This document shows positions 36,574 to 46,779 of a DNA stretch of 64,000 nt, one piece after another. A program made the translations under genes and the position numbers. A model generated the notes under the pieces. That model was given only the letters and a program-made list of their open reading frames with translations. It ran no database searches and was not told where the DNA came from. Origin of the DNA: Isoetes taiwanensis. Lineage: Eukaryota > Streptophyta > Lycopodiopsida > Isoetales > Isoetaceae. The stretch lies in the NCBI GenBank assembly GCA_021234155.1, contig JAJEKV010000100.1, positions 1,094,116-1,158,115 on the forward strand. Direction: 5' to 3'. Every line of letters begins with the position of its first letter. Within the stretch, counting starts at the first letter, position 1.

Positions 36574-37395
36574 TCAAAATGCTCTAAAAAAGAATCTGAC
36601 CTGACAGAATTAGCTACAGTAAAGTCTTCCAATGTTAAAGCTACTAAATGTATGCCCTCAGGTAGCATTGGGGCAGCAGTTGGAAATGATGAAAAGGTGG
36701 AGGGAAAGAATAACATTAGATTCTGCCTCCATGCTTGATGAAATACAGACTTTAAAAGAGAAAAGGAAAACAATGGAAATTGAACTGTTGAAGCATGAGA
36801 GTGATAAGAGCGTCTTGACAAGAGGGACAAGACTTGTGCAGAATAAAGATGCACAAATATGTGAGCAGTTCAGCATTATGGCAGGTTTAAAAGCAAGCGG
36901 GAAGCCAACTGATGTGCAAATGGCTTTGGCATCCCACTTAGAGGAGGAGAAATCAAGTTATATTGCTGACTTAGATGCTCTAATGATTCCCATTGATTGT
37001 TTAAAGGCTGATTTGCAAGAATTAGAAGCTGCCATTGAAAAAATCTGCAAGGATTTGGAAGCTAATTCCAACTGTGAGAATAGAATAAAGGAGATGACTA
37101 AGCGTATGGAAAGATCAGACCCGATAGGCCTGCAGCCCGGTCCCATACTCGCAGCAAGACGGAGCGCTTCATCCTCACATATTACCAATACTTGCAGCAG
37201 TTGCAATGATTGCCTTGACTCGACCATGGTAATATCTCCACTTTGTGGTCATACATATTGTGTATTTTGTCTTGTATTCAGGGTTTCAACGACGAATACA
37301 TGTGTACATGATTGTTCATGGTCCGAGGACATGCGGCACTGCTTAGGAATCCCTTCTCAAGGTACATCTATTTCTATTTTCATTACATAATTAGT
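36500..37395 (+). CDS. coiled-coil protein with RING-type finger, partial model
   Basis: The main open stretch is 36632-37390 (252 residues). Residues about 15-170 are a coiled coil (MLDEIQTLKEKRKTMEIELL, then LKADLQELEAAIEKICKDLE). Near the end CNDCLDSTMVISPLCGHTYC is followed by VFC and a later C-x3-C, a C3HC4-like RING arrangement with the C-x-H-x2-C-x2-C core intact and an unusual final pair. RING fingers act as ubiquitin E3 ligases. A probable splice donor, CAAGGTACATC, lies at 37359, so the C-terminus written here is intronic. An upstream frame (36421-36620) may be an earlier exon. Next to an Ulp1-like gene on the other strand, it may belong to the same mobile unit. Confidence 0.5.
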
Positions 37396-37579
37396 TTGAG
37401 TGTACTTAGATGTAGTTAGTTTCCATCATGTACATAACTGTATTAGCATTTGGTTTTGTCTTTATTGTAAAGAGAAAATGTATTTGCTTCTGTTTGTAAC
37501 ACTGATGTAAAGTTTGTAACAGATTTCTTTACTTTTTGAATGTAATGTAGATGCAATCTGCACTAGTTTGCTCTACATG

Positions 37580-38119
37580 GAAATTTTGATTGGCCTGCTT
37601 GTGAGAATGCTGATCATTGTGGTAGGTGGGAGTTGAGAAAACTAGAGCCTACAAACAGGGACAATGTTGAAGAAGATGAGTATGAGGCAGATGTGGGCAA
37701 ATGATGTGGACAATGTGGATGAGACAATGCAGGTTGGAGATTATTTTGCATCATTCACATCCCCAGACAATTATGAAAGGGTCCCTTATTATCTCATCCA
37801 GTGCACAGAAGTGAAACATGCCCTCGAAGAAGACACCACGGATGACTATGAAAATGAATTTTATTGTGGTAATGAAGTTATAGCTGGTAACTATTTTGAA
37901 TTGATTCCTGGTTGCCATCAAAAGTACAAGCTTATTCAAGGAAAGAAAGTTCTTGTCCATCCCAAGTCAGTAATTGGGGTGAGATTTCCATTGGAGCCAG
38001 TCAAACATAAGATTAAAGGTACATCTTATGCATATGAACTGACTAACCTCCACAAACTGGTGTACGTCCAACACACGTTGGCAGGGAAAAAATTAAGCAT
38101 ACTATATATTTTTTCATAA
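37580..38119 (+). pseudogene. coding fragment after the RING gene, unrecognised
   Basis: First FDWPACENADHCGRWELRKL (about 37583-37650), then after one frame change NDVDNVDETMQVGDYFASFT and QCTEVKHALEEDTTDDYENE (37690-38000), closing with a stop at 38119. The middle part has the look of a small beta-barrel reader (BAH- or Tudor-like), but this is only a guess from spacing of hydrophobic residues. It is likely the 3' part of the same decayed unit as 36500-37395. Confidence 0.4.
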
Positions 38120-38219
38120 AAAATGGTTTGGCTATTTTTCAAAATTTTACAGTATTTTATGATATTAATTTGGCTAAAGTTATTATTATTATTACATTTA
38201 TCTTAATATGTATATAGAA

Positions 38220-38530
38220 ACTCATGGGGGTGGTCATAAAATAGCACATTACATATAAAGTTTTGATCTTGGCCCTTGGATAAAAAGTTGGTGAGGTGGC
38301 GTAGCTTAAGCCCTTGGATTTTGATGGGGGCATGCATAAGTCATGCATGGGGGCATACACCCCATCTGTGAACCGTTGGATCAAAGGGGAAGGCGAAATC
38401 CTAGCCCTTGATTTTTATGGGGAAGGTGCAAGGAAGGTGCCAAAAAGTGAATTTGATGTAGCAGATCTTAACCGTTAGATCAAAAGGTGAGCATAAATCC
38501 TAGCCATTAACTTTTTAATATTAAATTAGT
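38220..38530. repeat. short modular repeat (CCGTTGGATCAAA units)
   Basis: Modules with CCCTTGGAT or ACCGTT(G/A)GATCAAA followed by AAATCCTAGCC recur four times with decay. Such modules are common at ends of plant MITEs and Helitron-like DNA, but no boundaries can be set. Confidence 0.5.
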
Positions 38531-38784
38531 TTTTTTTTTTAAAGAAGGTGAGGTGGCACCCTCATTAATAAAAAAAAGTAATGAGGTGGCAAAGCATTTA
38601 TTAGTGGACATTCCAGGAAGCTTCCTTTTGTTTAATCGCCTTCAAAAGCATGTAGCTTGGGATAGAGGGGTCGGATGAAGGTGGGGCCCACGCCATTGGA
38701 TTCCTCTCGTCGAGAGCTTTCCAATGAGTGGTGCTTTGACACTATTTTGTCGCAGTTGGAGCCAACATGATCGAACATTAAGAA

Positions 38785-39662
38785 TCTTTTTGGAATGTTC
38801 GAGTTTCAAGGAATCTATGGTAAGTTGAGAGAATCTAGGAGAATCCTTATAGGATCTTAGGGAATCCAGAGGAATATCATGAGAATCTTAGAGAATCTAT
38901 GGGAATCTCAAGAGAGCATCTTTGAGAATCTAAGGGAATCTAAGGGAATCTTGATAAAATCTTTAAGAACCTAAAGGAAACTTGATGGAATCTTGGGGAG
39001 TCTAGGGGAATCTTCATAGAATCTATGGTGACTAGAGGAATCTCAAGAGAATCTATAGGAATCTCAAGCGCTCCTTTGGGAATCTAGGGGAATCTTGATA
39101 AAATCTTTAAGAACCTAGAAGAATCTTAATGGAATCTTAGAGAATCTAGAAGAATCTAGGAGAATCTTGATAGAATCTTGGAGAATCTAGAGGAATCTTG
39201 GGGTATTCTTTTGGAATCTAGGGGAATCTTTAGAGAATCTTAGGGAGTCTCAAGTGAATCTTTAGGAATCTAGGAGAATCAAACAGAATCTTCATAAAAT
39301 CTTTAAGAATCTATGGGAATCTTAATGGAATCTCGGAGAATCTAGAAGAATCTAGGAGAATCTTGATAGAATCTTAAAGAATCTAGAGGAATCTTTGGGG
39401 ATTTTTTGGAATCTAGGGGAATCTTTAGAGAATCTTTGGGAATCTTAATAAAATCTAGGGAATCTCCATAGAATCTTAAGAATCTAGGGGAATCTTTGTA
39501 GAACATTAAGAATCTAAGAAAACCTTTGGAAATCTAGGAGAATCTAAGAGAATCTCAAGAGAATCTTTGGGAATCTAGGGGAATCTTCCTAAAAGTTTTG
39601 AGAATCTAAGGGAATCCTGATGGAATTTTAGAGAATCTAAGAGAATCTTCTTAGAATCTTCG
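38785..39662. repeat. GAATCT-based minisatellite with higher-order units
   Basis: About 880 bp made almost wholly of GAATCT and close variants spaced 10-16 bp apart (AATCTAGGGGAATCTT and similar). Longer units are visible: the phrase AAAATCTTTAAGAA starts at 38956, 39100 and 39296, and the about 190 bp after 39100 and 39296 match each other closely. No coding content. Confidence 0.9.
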
Positions 39663-40330
39663 GGCTTTATGCAGTCCCTCATATTACAAACACTTGTATA
39701 TATATATGGACTTGGCAAAATTTTTGAATTATGTACTATAAACTTTCACTTGGCTATTTTTTTTAACTGAAAAAAGCAAAAAATATAAATTAAATTCTGT
39801 AGCTTTAGATATATTGTACTACAATTACAAATAATAATCAACAATCAAGGAATATACAATAATATTGAAAAACTTTTAACAGAAGCTCACAACATAGCTT
39901 ATAACATCCATTGTCTGAACTACATTCAATGCAATGACACCTTGTAGATATGATGATCAAATTGCACTTATCTCTAACCCTTGAAGGAAGATGTTATGCA
40001 ACCAACTCGGGCATCTAGAGGGATATTGGCCATCTCTTATAGTTCCTTATTGAAGATGCATATGTGGTATATATAATAGAAATTCATAGTTTGAAAAACT
40101 ACTATCACTGATCATGGTAGATGGGGATGTGTAAAAGTCTATAATAAGAAAGGCTAATCCCTTTTTTGTTAAGAAAAAGGGGGAAAATAGTTTGGCTAAT
40201 CCTAAAAAAATAATGGAGTGCTTGTTTTAACTATGGCTATTTTTTATTTTTTTTAAAGAAATCTCTCTTCAAAAAAATTCGCCGCAAAAATTGCCTAGAC
40301 CCCCTAAAAAATCGCCATTTGGCTATATAT
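39663..40330. other. AT-rich, no gene seen
   Basis: Several A/T homopolymers; nothing else that I can support. A short 5' leader of the LINE may begin near 40260. Confidence 0.5.
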
Positions 40331-40338
40331 AGCCACTA

Positions 40339-41663
40339 ATGTTTTCCATGCACGTTGGAGGTTCCTCAAGGCAGGAGGAGTTTCCCCCTCTTCCCCCACG
40401 ACAGCCTGGGGCGACATCCTCTTCCATCCCCCGAGCTGCATCGACCACACCTTGGAGATTATGTGATACAGTTGCTCGAGTTACAGGTGTCCGGTTCTCT
40501 GAGTGGCTTTGCAAGGGCCTGGCGACTCCCGCCACCTCGGCTCGTGTCTCAGAGGCCATTGCCACCATGGTGGATAATAACAGGAAGAAAGTTGTATCCT
40601 ATCTCTAGCAATTGCAAGCCAAGCAAGACTCTATGGATGTCCAGCTCCCATCAGACGAAATTTTTTATGAGGTTCAGGAGTGCAGGGCAACGTTTGAGTG
40701 TTTTGGGGCTCCAATGGTGCAGATTAACCATGAGAATCATCGACGACATGTGGAGCAGTTGGTTGCGTGTTAAGGTAATTACGCCACTTCACCGGCCCTT
40801 TCACGGATCACAAGCGGCGTGGGATCTTTGGGCGTGCAGGCACCTTCACAAGCTAGGGCTTCACGCTTATCAATCTATCAAGCTTGTGGCAAAAGATCAA
40901 TTTGCTTTCTTTTGATGTTTGAATCTCCGAACCGGCTGCTCAACTCATAGAAGCGAGGGGTTGATCCTCTCGGAAACACTTCTTGCTCTATCAACGGTAT
41001 GTTCACGGATCCTTTCCAGCTAAGCCGATGCCTTTACGTGCCCCCTTCTGGTTTGCTATCGAAGATTTTCCTCCAGAGTTATAGGATTCCAAGTTCATTT
41101 CTGCCATTGCTAATGAGATTGGACTCCATTTGCAACACTCCATAACTAACGGCATCACCAAAGTTTGCGTGGCAAGGCCCATTCATCGTGATTTGCCTCA
41201 AACAATTGTTGTCCAAAGCGGGCCCATGTTCTTTCCATTTAAGCTGTCCTTGTTGAATATCTCACCTCAATGGATATCTCACACGTCCCTGTGCCTGTGA
41301 TTGCCCCCCCTGCTCTTCCAGTTGCAGCTCCTCCACCTCAGTCTCTGGATCACTAAATGTTGAGGCTGGCTGAAATCCAAAAGTCGCAAGAGCAAATTGA
41401 AAAGTCTAGTGGGCAGTATATGGACATTGATCGGCGTGGCATCCACCCACCACCTAAACATCCACCGGCTCTTCGTCAACCACGAAAGTCAGCTAAGGGG
41501 TCTAATTCCTCTGCTTCCCAGCCCTCAGTTCCTGCTTCAGATAACACTGCCCCTCCCATTGCATCCCATGGTGGTCGCTCTGATCCACTTCAGTGGGCTG
41601 ATTTGGTTGATGAGGTTACTGCCATGCCAGGTGCCCAGCAAACATTCTCAAGTTCCCTTTAGA
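40339..41663 (+). pseudogene. LINE ORF1 (gag-like), broken
   Basis: Starts MFSMHVGGSSRQEEFPPLPP at 40339 and meets a TAG at 40606. The frame then goes on as LQAKQDSMDVQLPSDEIFYE (about 40610-40670). Later pieces include WFAIEDFPPEL near 41055-41090 and VARPIHRDLPQ near 41171, which resemble the DUF4283-type RNA-binding part of plant LINE ORF1 proteins. The end (41357-41662, MLRLAEIQKSQEQIEKSSGQ) is Ser/Pro-rich. No CCHC knuckle was found. Confidence 0.6.
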
Positions 41664-41703
41664 CACCAGTGGTCTCATCTGAATTGGCCCCATCACAAGA
41701 TCA

Positions 41704-42534
41704 ATGCGGTTAGTCTCATGGAATGTTCAGGGGGTAGCCTCCTCCCCCCTCAAGCGGAGTCGTATTTCTTTTTACTTATCTAGATTGGATGCTCAATTTA
41801 TATGTCTTCAAGAGCATAAGTGTCGTAAGGGAGACGTATCAAAGCTTGCAGACATGATTGGTCGCAGGTTTAATGTCCTTATCGCAGCAGCTGATTCTGC
41901 CAGTGCAGGGGTCGTGATAGCATGGCTTCCTTCCTTGCCAGTCATCTTTGCTCAGGCTGATCGCTTTGGTCGTTGGGCCCTAATTGTATGGCAGGAACAA
42001 GGGGTTAAATATGGTCTAATTAATGTGTATGCCCACAATAGACCTCATCAGAGAGCTTCACTGTGGGCCTCTTTGCGAGGAAAGATACTCAGCTTCGGCT
42101 GCCATATTTCATGGCTTCTTGTTGAGGATCTCAATATGGTGGAAGTGGAGTCTGATCGGTTGGGGGCGACCTCTACAGTGATGTCTGGTTTTGAACGCCA
42201 GCAGTGGCTTCGTCTACTCCATGACTGCAACCTCTCAGAGATTGATGGTGAAGGTGCCTTCACTTGGTGCAACAGTCAAGTTGGTGGGGGTCGCGCAAGC
42301 TCTCGGTTGGATAGAGCTTATTGGAATGCAGATACAGTCGCGGCACTTCCAGGTCTCTTCCGATTCTGTCTCAGAGATAACTCAGTTTCAGACCACCATC
42401 CGCAATTCATTTCAGACGAGCCCCTGCAGCAGCGGCGGCCTGGAAGAACATGTTTTCGCTTGAACGTGAAGTTCTTAAAGGATGCTGACTTTCAAGAAGG
42501 TTGCAAGAATACTTGGACAACTGCCTTCAACTGA
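41704..42534 (+). CDS. LINE ORF2, apurinic-type endonuclease domain
   Basis: 276 open residues from MRLVSWNVQG. Family residues of the exonuclease/endonuclease/phosphatase fold are in place: Asn in SWNVQG, Glu in LQEHK, Tyr/Asn in INVYAHN, Asp/Asn in VEDLNMVE (relatives have GDLN or GDFN, here E replaces G), Arg/Asp in SRLDRAYWN and the final SDHHP. It nicks target DNA to start target-primed reverse transcription. The stop at 42532 separates it from the RT part, so ORF2 has at least one break here. Confidence 0.85.
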   Translation: MRLVSWNVQGVASSPLKRSRISFYLSRLDAQFICLQEHKCRKGDVSKLADMIGRRFNVLIAAADSASAGVVIAWLPSLPVIFAQADRFGRWALIVWQEQGVKYGLINVYAHNRPHQRASLWASLRGKILSFGCHISWLLVEDLNMVEVESDRLGATSTVMSGFERQQWLRLLHDCNLSEIDGEGAFTWCNSQVGGGRASSRLDRAYWNADTVAALPGLFRFCLRDNSVSDHHPQFISDEPLQQRRPGRTCFRLNVKFLKDADFQEGCKNTWTTAFN

Positions 42535-42543
42535 CGTTGAGGT

Positions 42544-43903
42544 ATGACTGGCATAGTGGATGCAATTGCGGCAGTCAAGGGTTTTGCCAAAGGGTGGGGT
42601 CGAGAGTCTGCAGCAGCAGGTCGTGCTTTACTGGACACTTTGTATCAGAACCTGCTCCATTCTCGACAGGGACGTCTTCCAGGTATTCATGATCGTGATA
42701 TTTTGGCACAGATCCAAGCATTGAAGGAGGAGCAAATTCAGCAAGCAAAGATGAAGGCAGATCTGCAGTGGTTTTGTGATGGAGACCGTTGTACGGGCTT
42801 CTTTTTTCGTGCAGCTAAGAGGCGTCGCATGACATCAACCATGTCCTCGTTGCTTTTGCCGAATGGTTCGATGCTAACAGAGCCGACTGAACTCAGGCAG
42901 CATCTGCATAACCACTTCCAGACGTTTTTTGCTGAGAAACATCTTCCTTTCAATCAGAAATGCAAGTGCTGTTTTATTTAGGATTTCCCCCATCATCTCT
43001 GGTGAGCAGTGCGAGTCAATAGAGGTGGCTATGACAGCTGATGATTTAGGTTCGGCAGTCTTTGAACTGAAAAGAGGCAAATGCCCAGGTTTGGATGGTT
43101 TGCCAATTGAGTTCTTCCAGGAGTATTGGGAATGGCTAGAGCCAGATGTATATGATGCTTTCTATGACTTTCGGCGGTCCACTGCTTTGGATAGAATAAA
43201 CACAGGTGTCATCTCACTCATCCCCAAGGTCAAGGATCCTCAGCCTATTTCAGATTGGCGGCCCATCACCTTATTGTCATCCGTATATAAGATCTTCGCC
43301 AAGGCTTTTGCAGAGTGGGTAAAGGACATCTTGGCAGAGTCCATCTCAACAACCCAGTCAACTTTTCTTCCAAAACGGTGCATTTTGAATAATGTTGCTG
43401 CTGCTTACGAGGGAATTTATTGGGCACGTAGGCAAAACCTTCCAGTTGTATACCTTAAGCTTGATTTCGCAAAAGCTTATGACAGTGTCAGTTGGGAATT
43501 CATGCGTCGTTGTATGCTAAGACTGGGATTTGGGGAACAATTCACATCAGATATTATGAAGCTGCATATCTCTGCTCGGGCGACTGTCCTGTTCCATGGT
43601 GAGCCGTCACATGCCTTTTCACTTGGTCGTGGTATTTGCCAGGGATGCCCTTTAGCACCATTGCTTTTCACAATTGTTGCAGAGGCTTTGTCACAGTTAT
43701 TCACCATTGCAACGACAGGGGGACGACTCCATGGTCTTGCAATGGAGGACGGCACACAAGAGGTTTGCAATCAATATGCAGACGACACGTTCCTCTTCCT
43801 AGTCACTAATGATGAGAATCTTGGTGCTGCCAAAATGCTTTTAGATACTTTTTCACTGGCTTCCGGTGTTCTTGTGGGGTGGCAGAAGTGTACAGCTTTG
43901 TGA
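42544..43903 (+). pseudogene. LINE ORF2, reverse transcriptase domain
   Basis: A linker (42544-42960) leads by one frame change into 42929-43903 (324 residues). RT blocks are in order: KRGKCPGLDGLPIEFFQEYW, ISLIPKVKDPQPISDWRPIT, YLKLDFAKAYDSVSWEFMRR, GICQGCPLAPLLFTIVAEAL and the catalytic NQYADDTFLFL near 43768-43800. All three catalytic Asp positions are present. It copies LINE RNA at the nicked target. The stop near 43901 follows VLVGWQKCTAL. Confidence 0.9.
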
Positions 43904-44317
43904 ACATTGGATAATCCGGCTCCGGCATGTGTTCACGATTATCCATGGAAATTACTTGCGCATGGACTCATTAGGGGTTTGGAGAAGCACTTGTTCTGAT
44001 GGTCCGCTGCTAAGTTGTCTCTTGCGGGTCGCATTACAGTGGCCAAGTCAGTCCTTAGTAGTACCCATTTCTATATGGCATCCTTACTGCTAGCACCACA
44101 GATCAAAGTGCGTGAGCTCATTGCAATAGTTCAGAACTTTATTTGGGCAGGTACTGAGGAAGGTGATGTGGTTAAGGTGGCTTGGTCGAAGTGCATCCTT
44201 CCAAAATGGGCAGGTGGTCTGGGTATGATGGACTTCTTACTGCAGAGCAAAGTTTGGAGACTCCTGAATGGCGAGGATGACTCTCCTGGTTCACGCCTTC
44301 TTAGGGTAAAAGCATGA
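43904..44317 (+). pseudogene. LINE ORF2, C-terminal part
   Basis: After a frame change, SLAGRITVAKSVLSSTHFYM and KWAGGLGMMDFLLQSKVWRL (44015-44317) match the conserved region after RT in plant L1 elements. The Cys-rich end expected further on is missing, so the copy is 3'-truncated or diverged. Confidence 0.75.
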
Positions 44318-44560
44318 AAGGGTGTCTATAAATGTAGCCCTTTTTGTACATATACATATGTACCGAATGCACATTTTTGGAATAACTGTCATCATGACCA
44401 GCTAGTAACTGCCATGATTAATGGCTATCCACTACTCTGAACCCGCAATTATCGGATTTTGAAATTCTTTCCCAAATTCTTTCTTGGTTTGCCTCTCGTT
44501 CACTATCCCGCCCCTGCCTTCTCTGCTTGAATTCCGATCACGAATTCTTCATCTAGCTAT

Positions 44561-44915
44561 GGCCCCAAAACGCCCCCAGATGAGTGCTTGCTCATCACCA
44601 CAGCCCAAGCAAGATGCCAGTGCTTCCGGCAGTGGAATTTTACCTCCAAGGAGTTTATGTTTGGGTTCTGAGGTGATCCAAGCCAAAGACCTCCGTGATA
44701 AACATGCAGAGGCCCACATACCCAACCTAGAGATGGTTATGAACGAGGTATGGGGTGAAGCTCCAAAAAACAGACGAGGATTCAAGGAAGGGAGAATCCA
44801 GAATGCATGGAAAGATGATTTTTTTAAATATTATGAATTGGTTTATGGCCAGCCGAATAAGGGCAGTGGCCCTCTAGTCACCTTGAGTCAGCATGTAGAC
44901 CTCTGGAGGGAGTGA
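44561..44915 (+). CDS. small ORF of unknown function
   Basis: 118 residues from MAPKRPQMSACSS to a stop. Residues 60-100 are charged (VMNEVWGEAPKNRRGFKEGR). The last about 16 codons lie in the truncated LTR that starts near 44868, so the stop is supplied by the LTR and the original protein was probably longer. I do not recognise it. Confidence 0.35.
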
Positions 44916-45446
44916 TCCCTACCTGCCCCATCGGAACTGGGAGGATGAACCCAGGAATAGCCCTTTCGGCTATGCATCCGGCGGGCTACAGTCGGGTCCC
45001 AACACTTTTCAACCTACTCTGCAAAGTGTGCACAGGAGGGGCGGATGGAGTGGACAACCCTACGCCATGTTCTTATGCCAGCCAAATCCATTGCCATGAA
45101 TTCTGTCTGCCATGATCTCTGGAGACCCAAGCCGTCAGTCATTCCCTTGAGTCTGAGCCTTGGGTAGAATTTCCCATATGTATTGTGCTCACCTTGTTTA
45201 TGCAGATGTGATGGACCACCCTTTGAGGTGGCTATGTGCTTATGTTATATACTGACACGTATGTTTACGCTTCCGCAGCTAGGTAGACCCTGAGGGAGAC
45301 GGGGTAAATGACCCCTTCACTCTTCCCACTGGAAACCACGGTTGCAGTGTTATGTGGAGGGCCCTGTATCGGCATGGAGCTGGTATGGGGGATGAACTCC
45401 TGTTTGTATACGGTGAGTGCACCGTATACGAGTAGGGGACGTCACA
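44868..45446 (+). repeat. chromovirus 5' LTR, 5'-truncated
   Basis: Matches the last about 590 bp of the 3' LTR at 63190-63777, for example GTGGCCCTCTAGTCAC and TGTATACGGTG. Ends GACGTCACA, two bases before a primer site. The first about 1.08 kb of the LTR is absent. Confidence 0.8.
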
Positions 45447-45447
45447 A

Positions 45448-45460
45448 TGGTATCAGAGCA
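45448..45460 (+). other. primer binding site, initiator Met tRNA
   Basis: TGGTATCAGAGCA lies one base after the LTR end. It is complementary to the 3' end of initiator Met tRNA, the usual primer of plant chromoviruses. Confidence 0.85.
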
Positions 45461-45651
45461 ATGTTCTTGGTGACCAAGAGCAAAGCACTGACCATGTTCC
45501 CAGTAGTACTAACTTGATAGGATCCTTAAACCTCGAAAAATGGGAAAATTTTTTTCCTCATTTTTGTAGTTTTGCTAAGCTAGTAACAGTCAAAATGAAT
45601 AAAAACGTAATAAGACTAAAATTGGTGAGCCAACATCCAAAAAGTAGGGAG

Positions 45652-45718
45652 GTCTCACACGTCGCGCCAGGACAGATTTTGAGATTCTCAAAATCGGGCT
45701 GGGCGCAACGTGTGAGAC
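45652..45718. repeat. 67-bp palindrome, copy 1
   Basis: Starts GTCTCACACGTCGCGCC and ends GGGCGCAACGTGTGAGAC; the two 33-bp arms pair with few mismatches around the centre TTTGAGATTCTCAAA. Same sequence at 45851 and 51120. Its ends equal the terminal inverted repeats of the element at 51319-54433, so it looks like that element with the whole interior deleted. Confidence 0.85.
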
Positions 45719-45850
45719 ATTCAGCTTTGACACCAAAAAGTTGTAAATTACAATAAAATAACTTGATAATTCTAATTTTAAGCTAAGAATCATTAGAATT
45801 GGCATGTTACATGTTTTAAAAGTACAAAATTTAGTAGTAGGTCCCACCAT

Positions 45851-45917
45851 GTCTCACACGTCGCGCCAGGACAGATTTTGAGATTCTCGAAATCGGGCTG
45901 GGCGCAACGTGTGAGAC
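45851..45917. repeat. 67-bp palindrome, copy 2
   Basis: Differs from copy 1 by one base near the centre. It ends about 77 bp before the TATA box of the histone-like gene, so it lies in the upstream promoter region. Confidence 0.85.
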
Positions 45918-45993
45918 CTTGCTTAATTAGGGGTTTTAGATATTTTAAGCAAACCAAAAAGGTAGTTTAAAAGTTGACCTAAAAATTGACCCC

Positions 45994-46002
45994 TATAAAT
46001 AG
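45994..46002 (+). promoter_or_regulatory. TATA box of the histone-like gene
   Basis: TATAAATAG, 100 bp before the first ATG at 46102. With initiation about 30 bp downstream the 5' leader would be about 75 nt. Confidence 0.6.
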
Positions 46003-46339
46003 ACCTAGACCCCTCCCATTTCCACGTTCTGTCCTTAGAAAAATTGCTCGTGTCCGCCAAGGCGATCTTCTGGCGCGTAGCTCCGATCGGCAAACCGCCA
46101 AATGATGGCCCGCACCAAACAAACTGCAAGGAAGCCTAGACGAAGCGGATCCTCCAGCGCCAGCGGCTCCGGCCTCTTTCAGAGAGTCCTTCGAGAACGC
46201 CTTCTCCATGAAGGCGAATCGTCTTCGAGCGAGGAAGCAGGATCGGACCGGAGTGACCGTACAGAGCTCGTAGAGGACGACCGGCCGGATATCATGCAAC
46301 AAATCCTCGAGGAGATTGCACAAGAGGAGGGAAGAAGCG

Positions 46340-46490
46340 GGGAGCAGCAGGAGCAGGCGGACCAGTCAACAGCTCAGGACCAACCCCAGGGGAACACCAA
46401 CCCACGGGAGGAGCAGCGGGAGCAGGCGGACCAATCAACAGCCCAGGAGAAACCCCAGGCTGAGACCCACCTACAGGAAGATCAGGGAAG
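46340..46490 (+). repeat. 69-bp coding tandem repeat in the histone tail
   Basis: GAGCAGGCGGACCA at 46351 and again at 46420; the unit encodes 23 residues including EQADQSTAQ and PQ. A degenerate third unit follows (REEEQQPT). Confidence 0.75.
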
Positions 46491-46774
46491 AGAAGAGGAG
46501 CAGCAGCCAACACTCAGCCCCGCGGAAGAAGCCGACCTTGCACGCTTCATCAGCAAGTATGAAGCTAAAGAGCCGAGAGAAGGGACGGCGCCGAGAAGAC
46601 GATCCGACGGCGGCCCGGGCCAAAGAAGAGAAAGGCCAAAGCCATCAAGGGCGGCCGGCAGAAAGTTGTGAAGGTCGGGAAGCGGCAGCGACGGTCCCCA
46701 GAATCAACGAACCATCGGCGAAGAGACCCCGCCTTCTAATTTCGGACCAAGACCACGCACCGCAGCCTGAGATG

Positions 46775-46779
46775 GAGCG
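46775..46779. other. target-site duplication, left copy
   Basis: GAGCG directly before the LTR start at 46780; the same GAGCG follows the other LTR at 50331-50335. Confidence 0.9.

Larger units (their letters stand above)
40339..44317 (+). mobile_element. L1-type LINE, nearly complete
   Basis: ORF1-like region, endonuclease and reverse transcriptase in L1 order on one strand. It is much better preserved than the Ty3 copies: only a few stops and shifts in 4 kb. No poly(A) tail or target duplication could be fixed; the 3' end is somewhere in 44318-44560. Confidence 0.85.
46102..46779 (+). pseudogene. CENH3-like histone H3 gene, 5' part (long N-terminal tail)
   Basis: Starts ATG ATG, then ARTKQTARK, identical to residues 1-9 of canonical histone H3 (Lys4 and Lys9 kept; residue 10 is Pro, not Ser). 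The following about 180 residues have no counterpart in H3: a Ser-rich stretch (SGSSSASGSG), acidic helix-like DRPDIMQQILEEIAQEEGR, and a Q/E-rich part with a 23-residue repeat (EQADQSTAQ twice). After about 46590 the basic sequence KKRKAKAIKGG and then NEPSAKRPRLL appear in the other two frames, so two or three small indels, or an intron, lie in 46590-46779. The gene is cut at 46779 by an LTR element. The frame of the ARTKQ part equals that of the histone fold after 50336 once the inserted 3556 bp are taken out. Confidence 0.75.

Noticed and set aside
44868-45446. solo LTR unrelated to the chromovirus
   Set aside because: It is followed by an initiator-Met primer site, and its match at 63190-63777 is preceded by a chromovirus polypurine tract, so an element LTR pair is the better reading.
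46102-46140. chance match to the H3 tail
   Set aside because: Nine identical residues at the start codon, a TATA box upstream, and an H3 fold in the same frame downstream make chance very unlikely.
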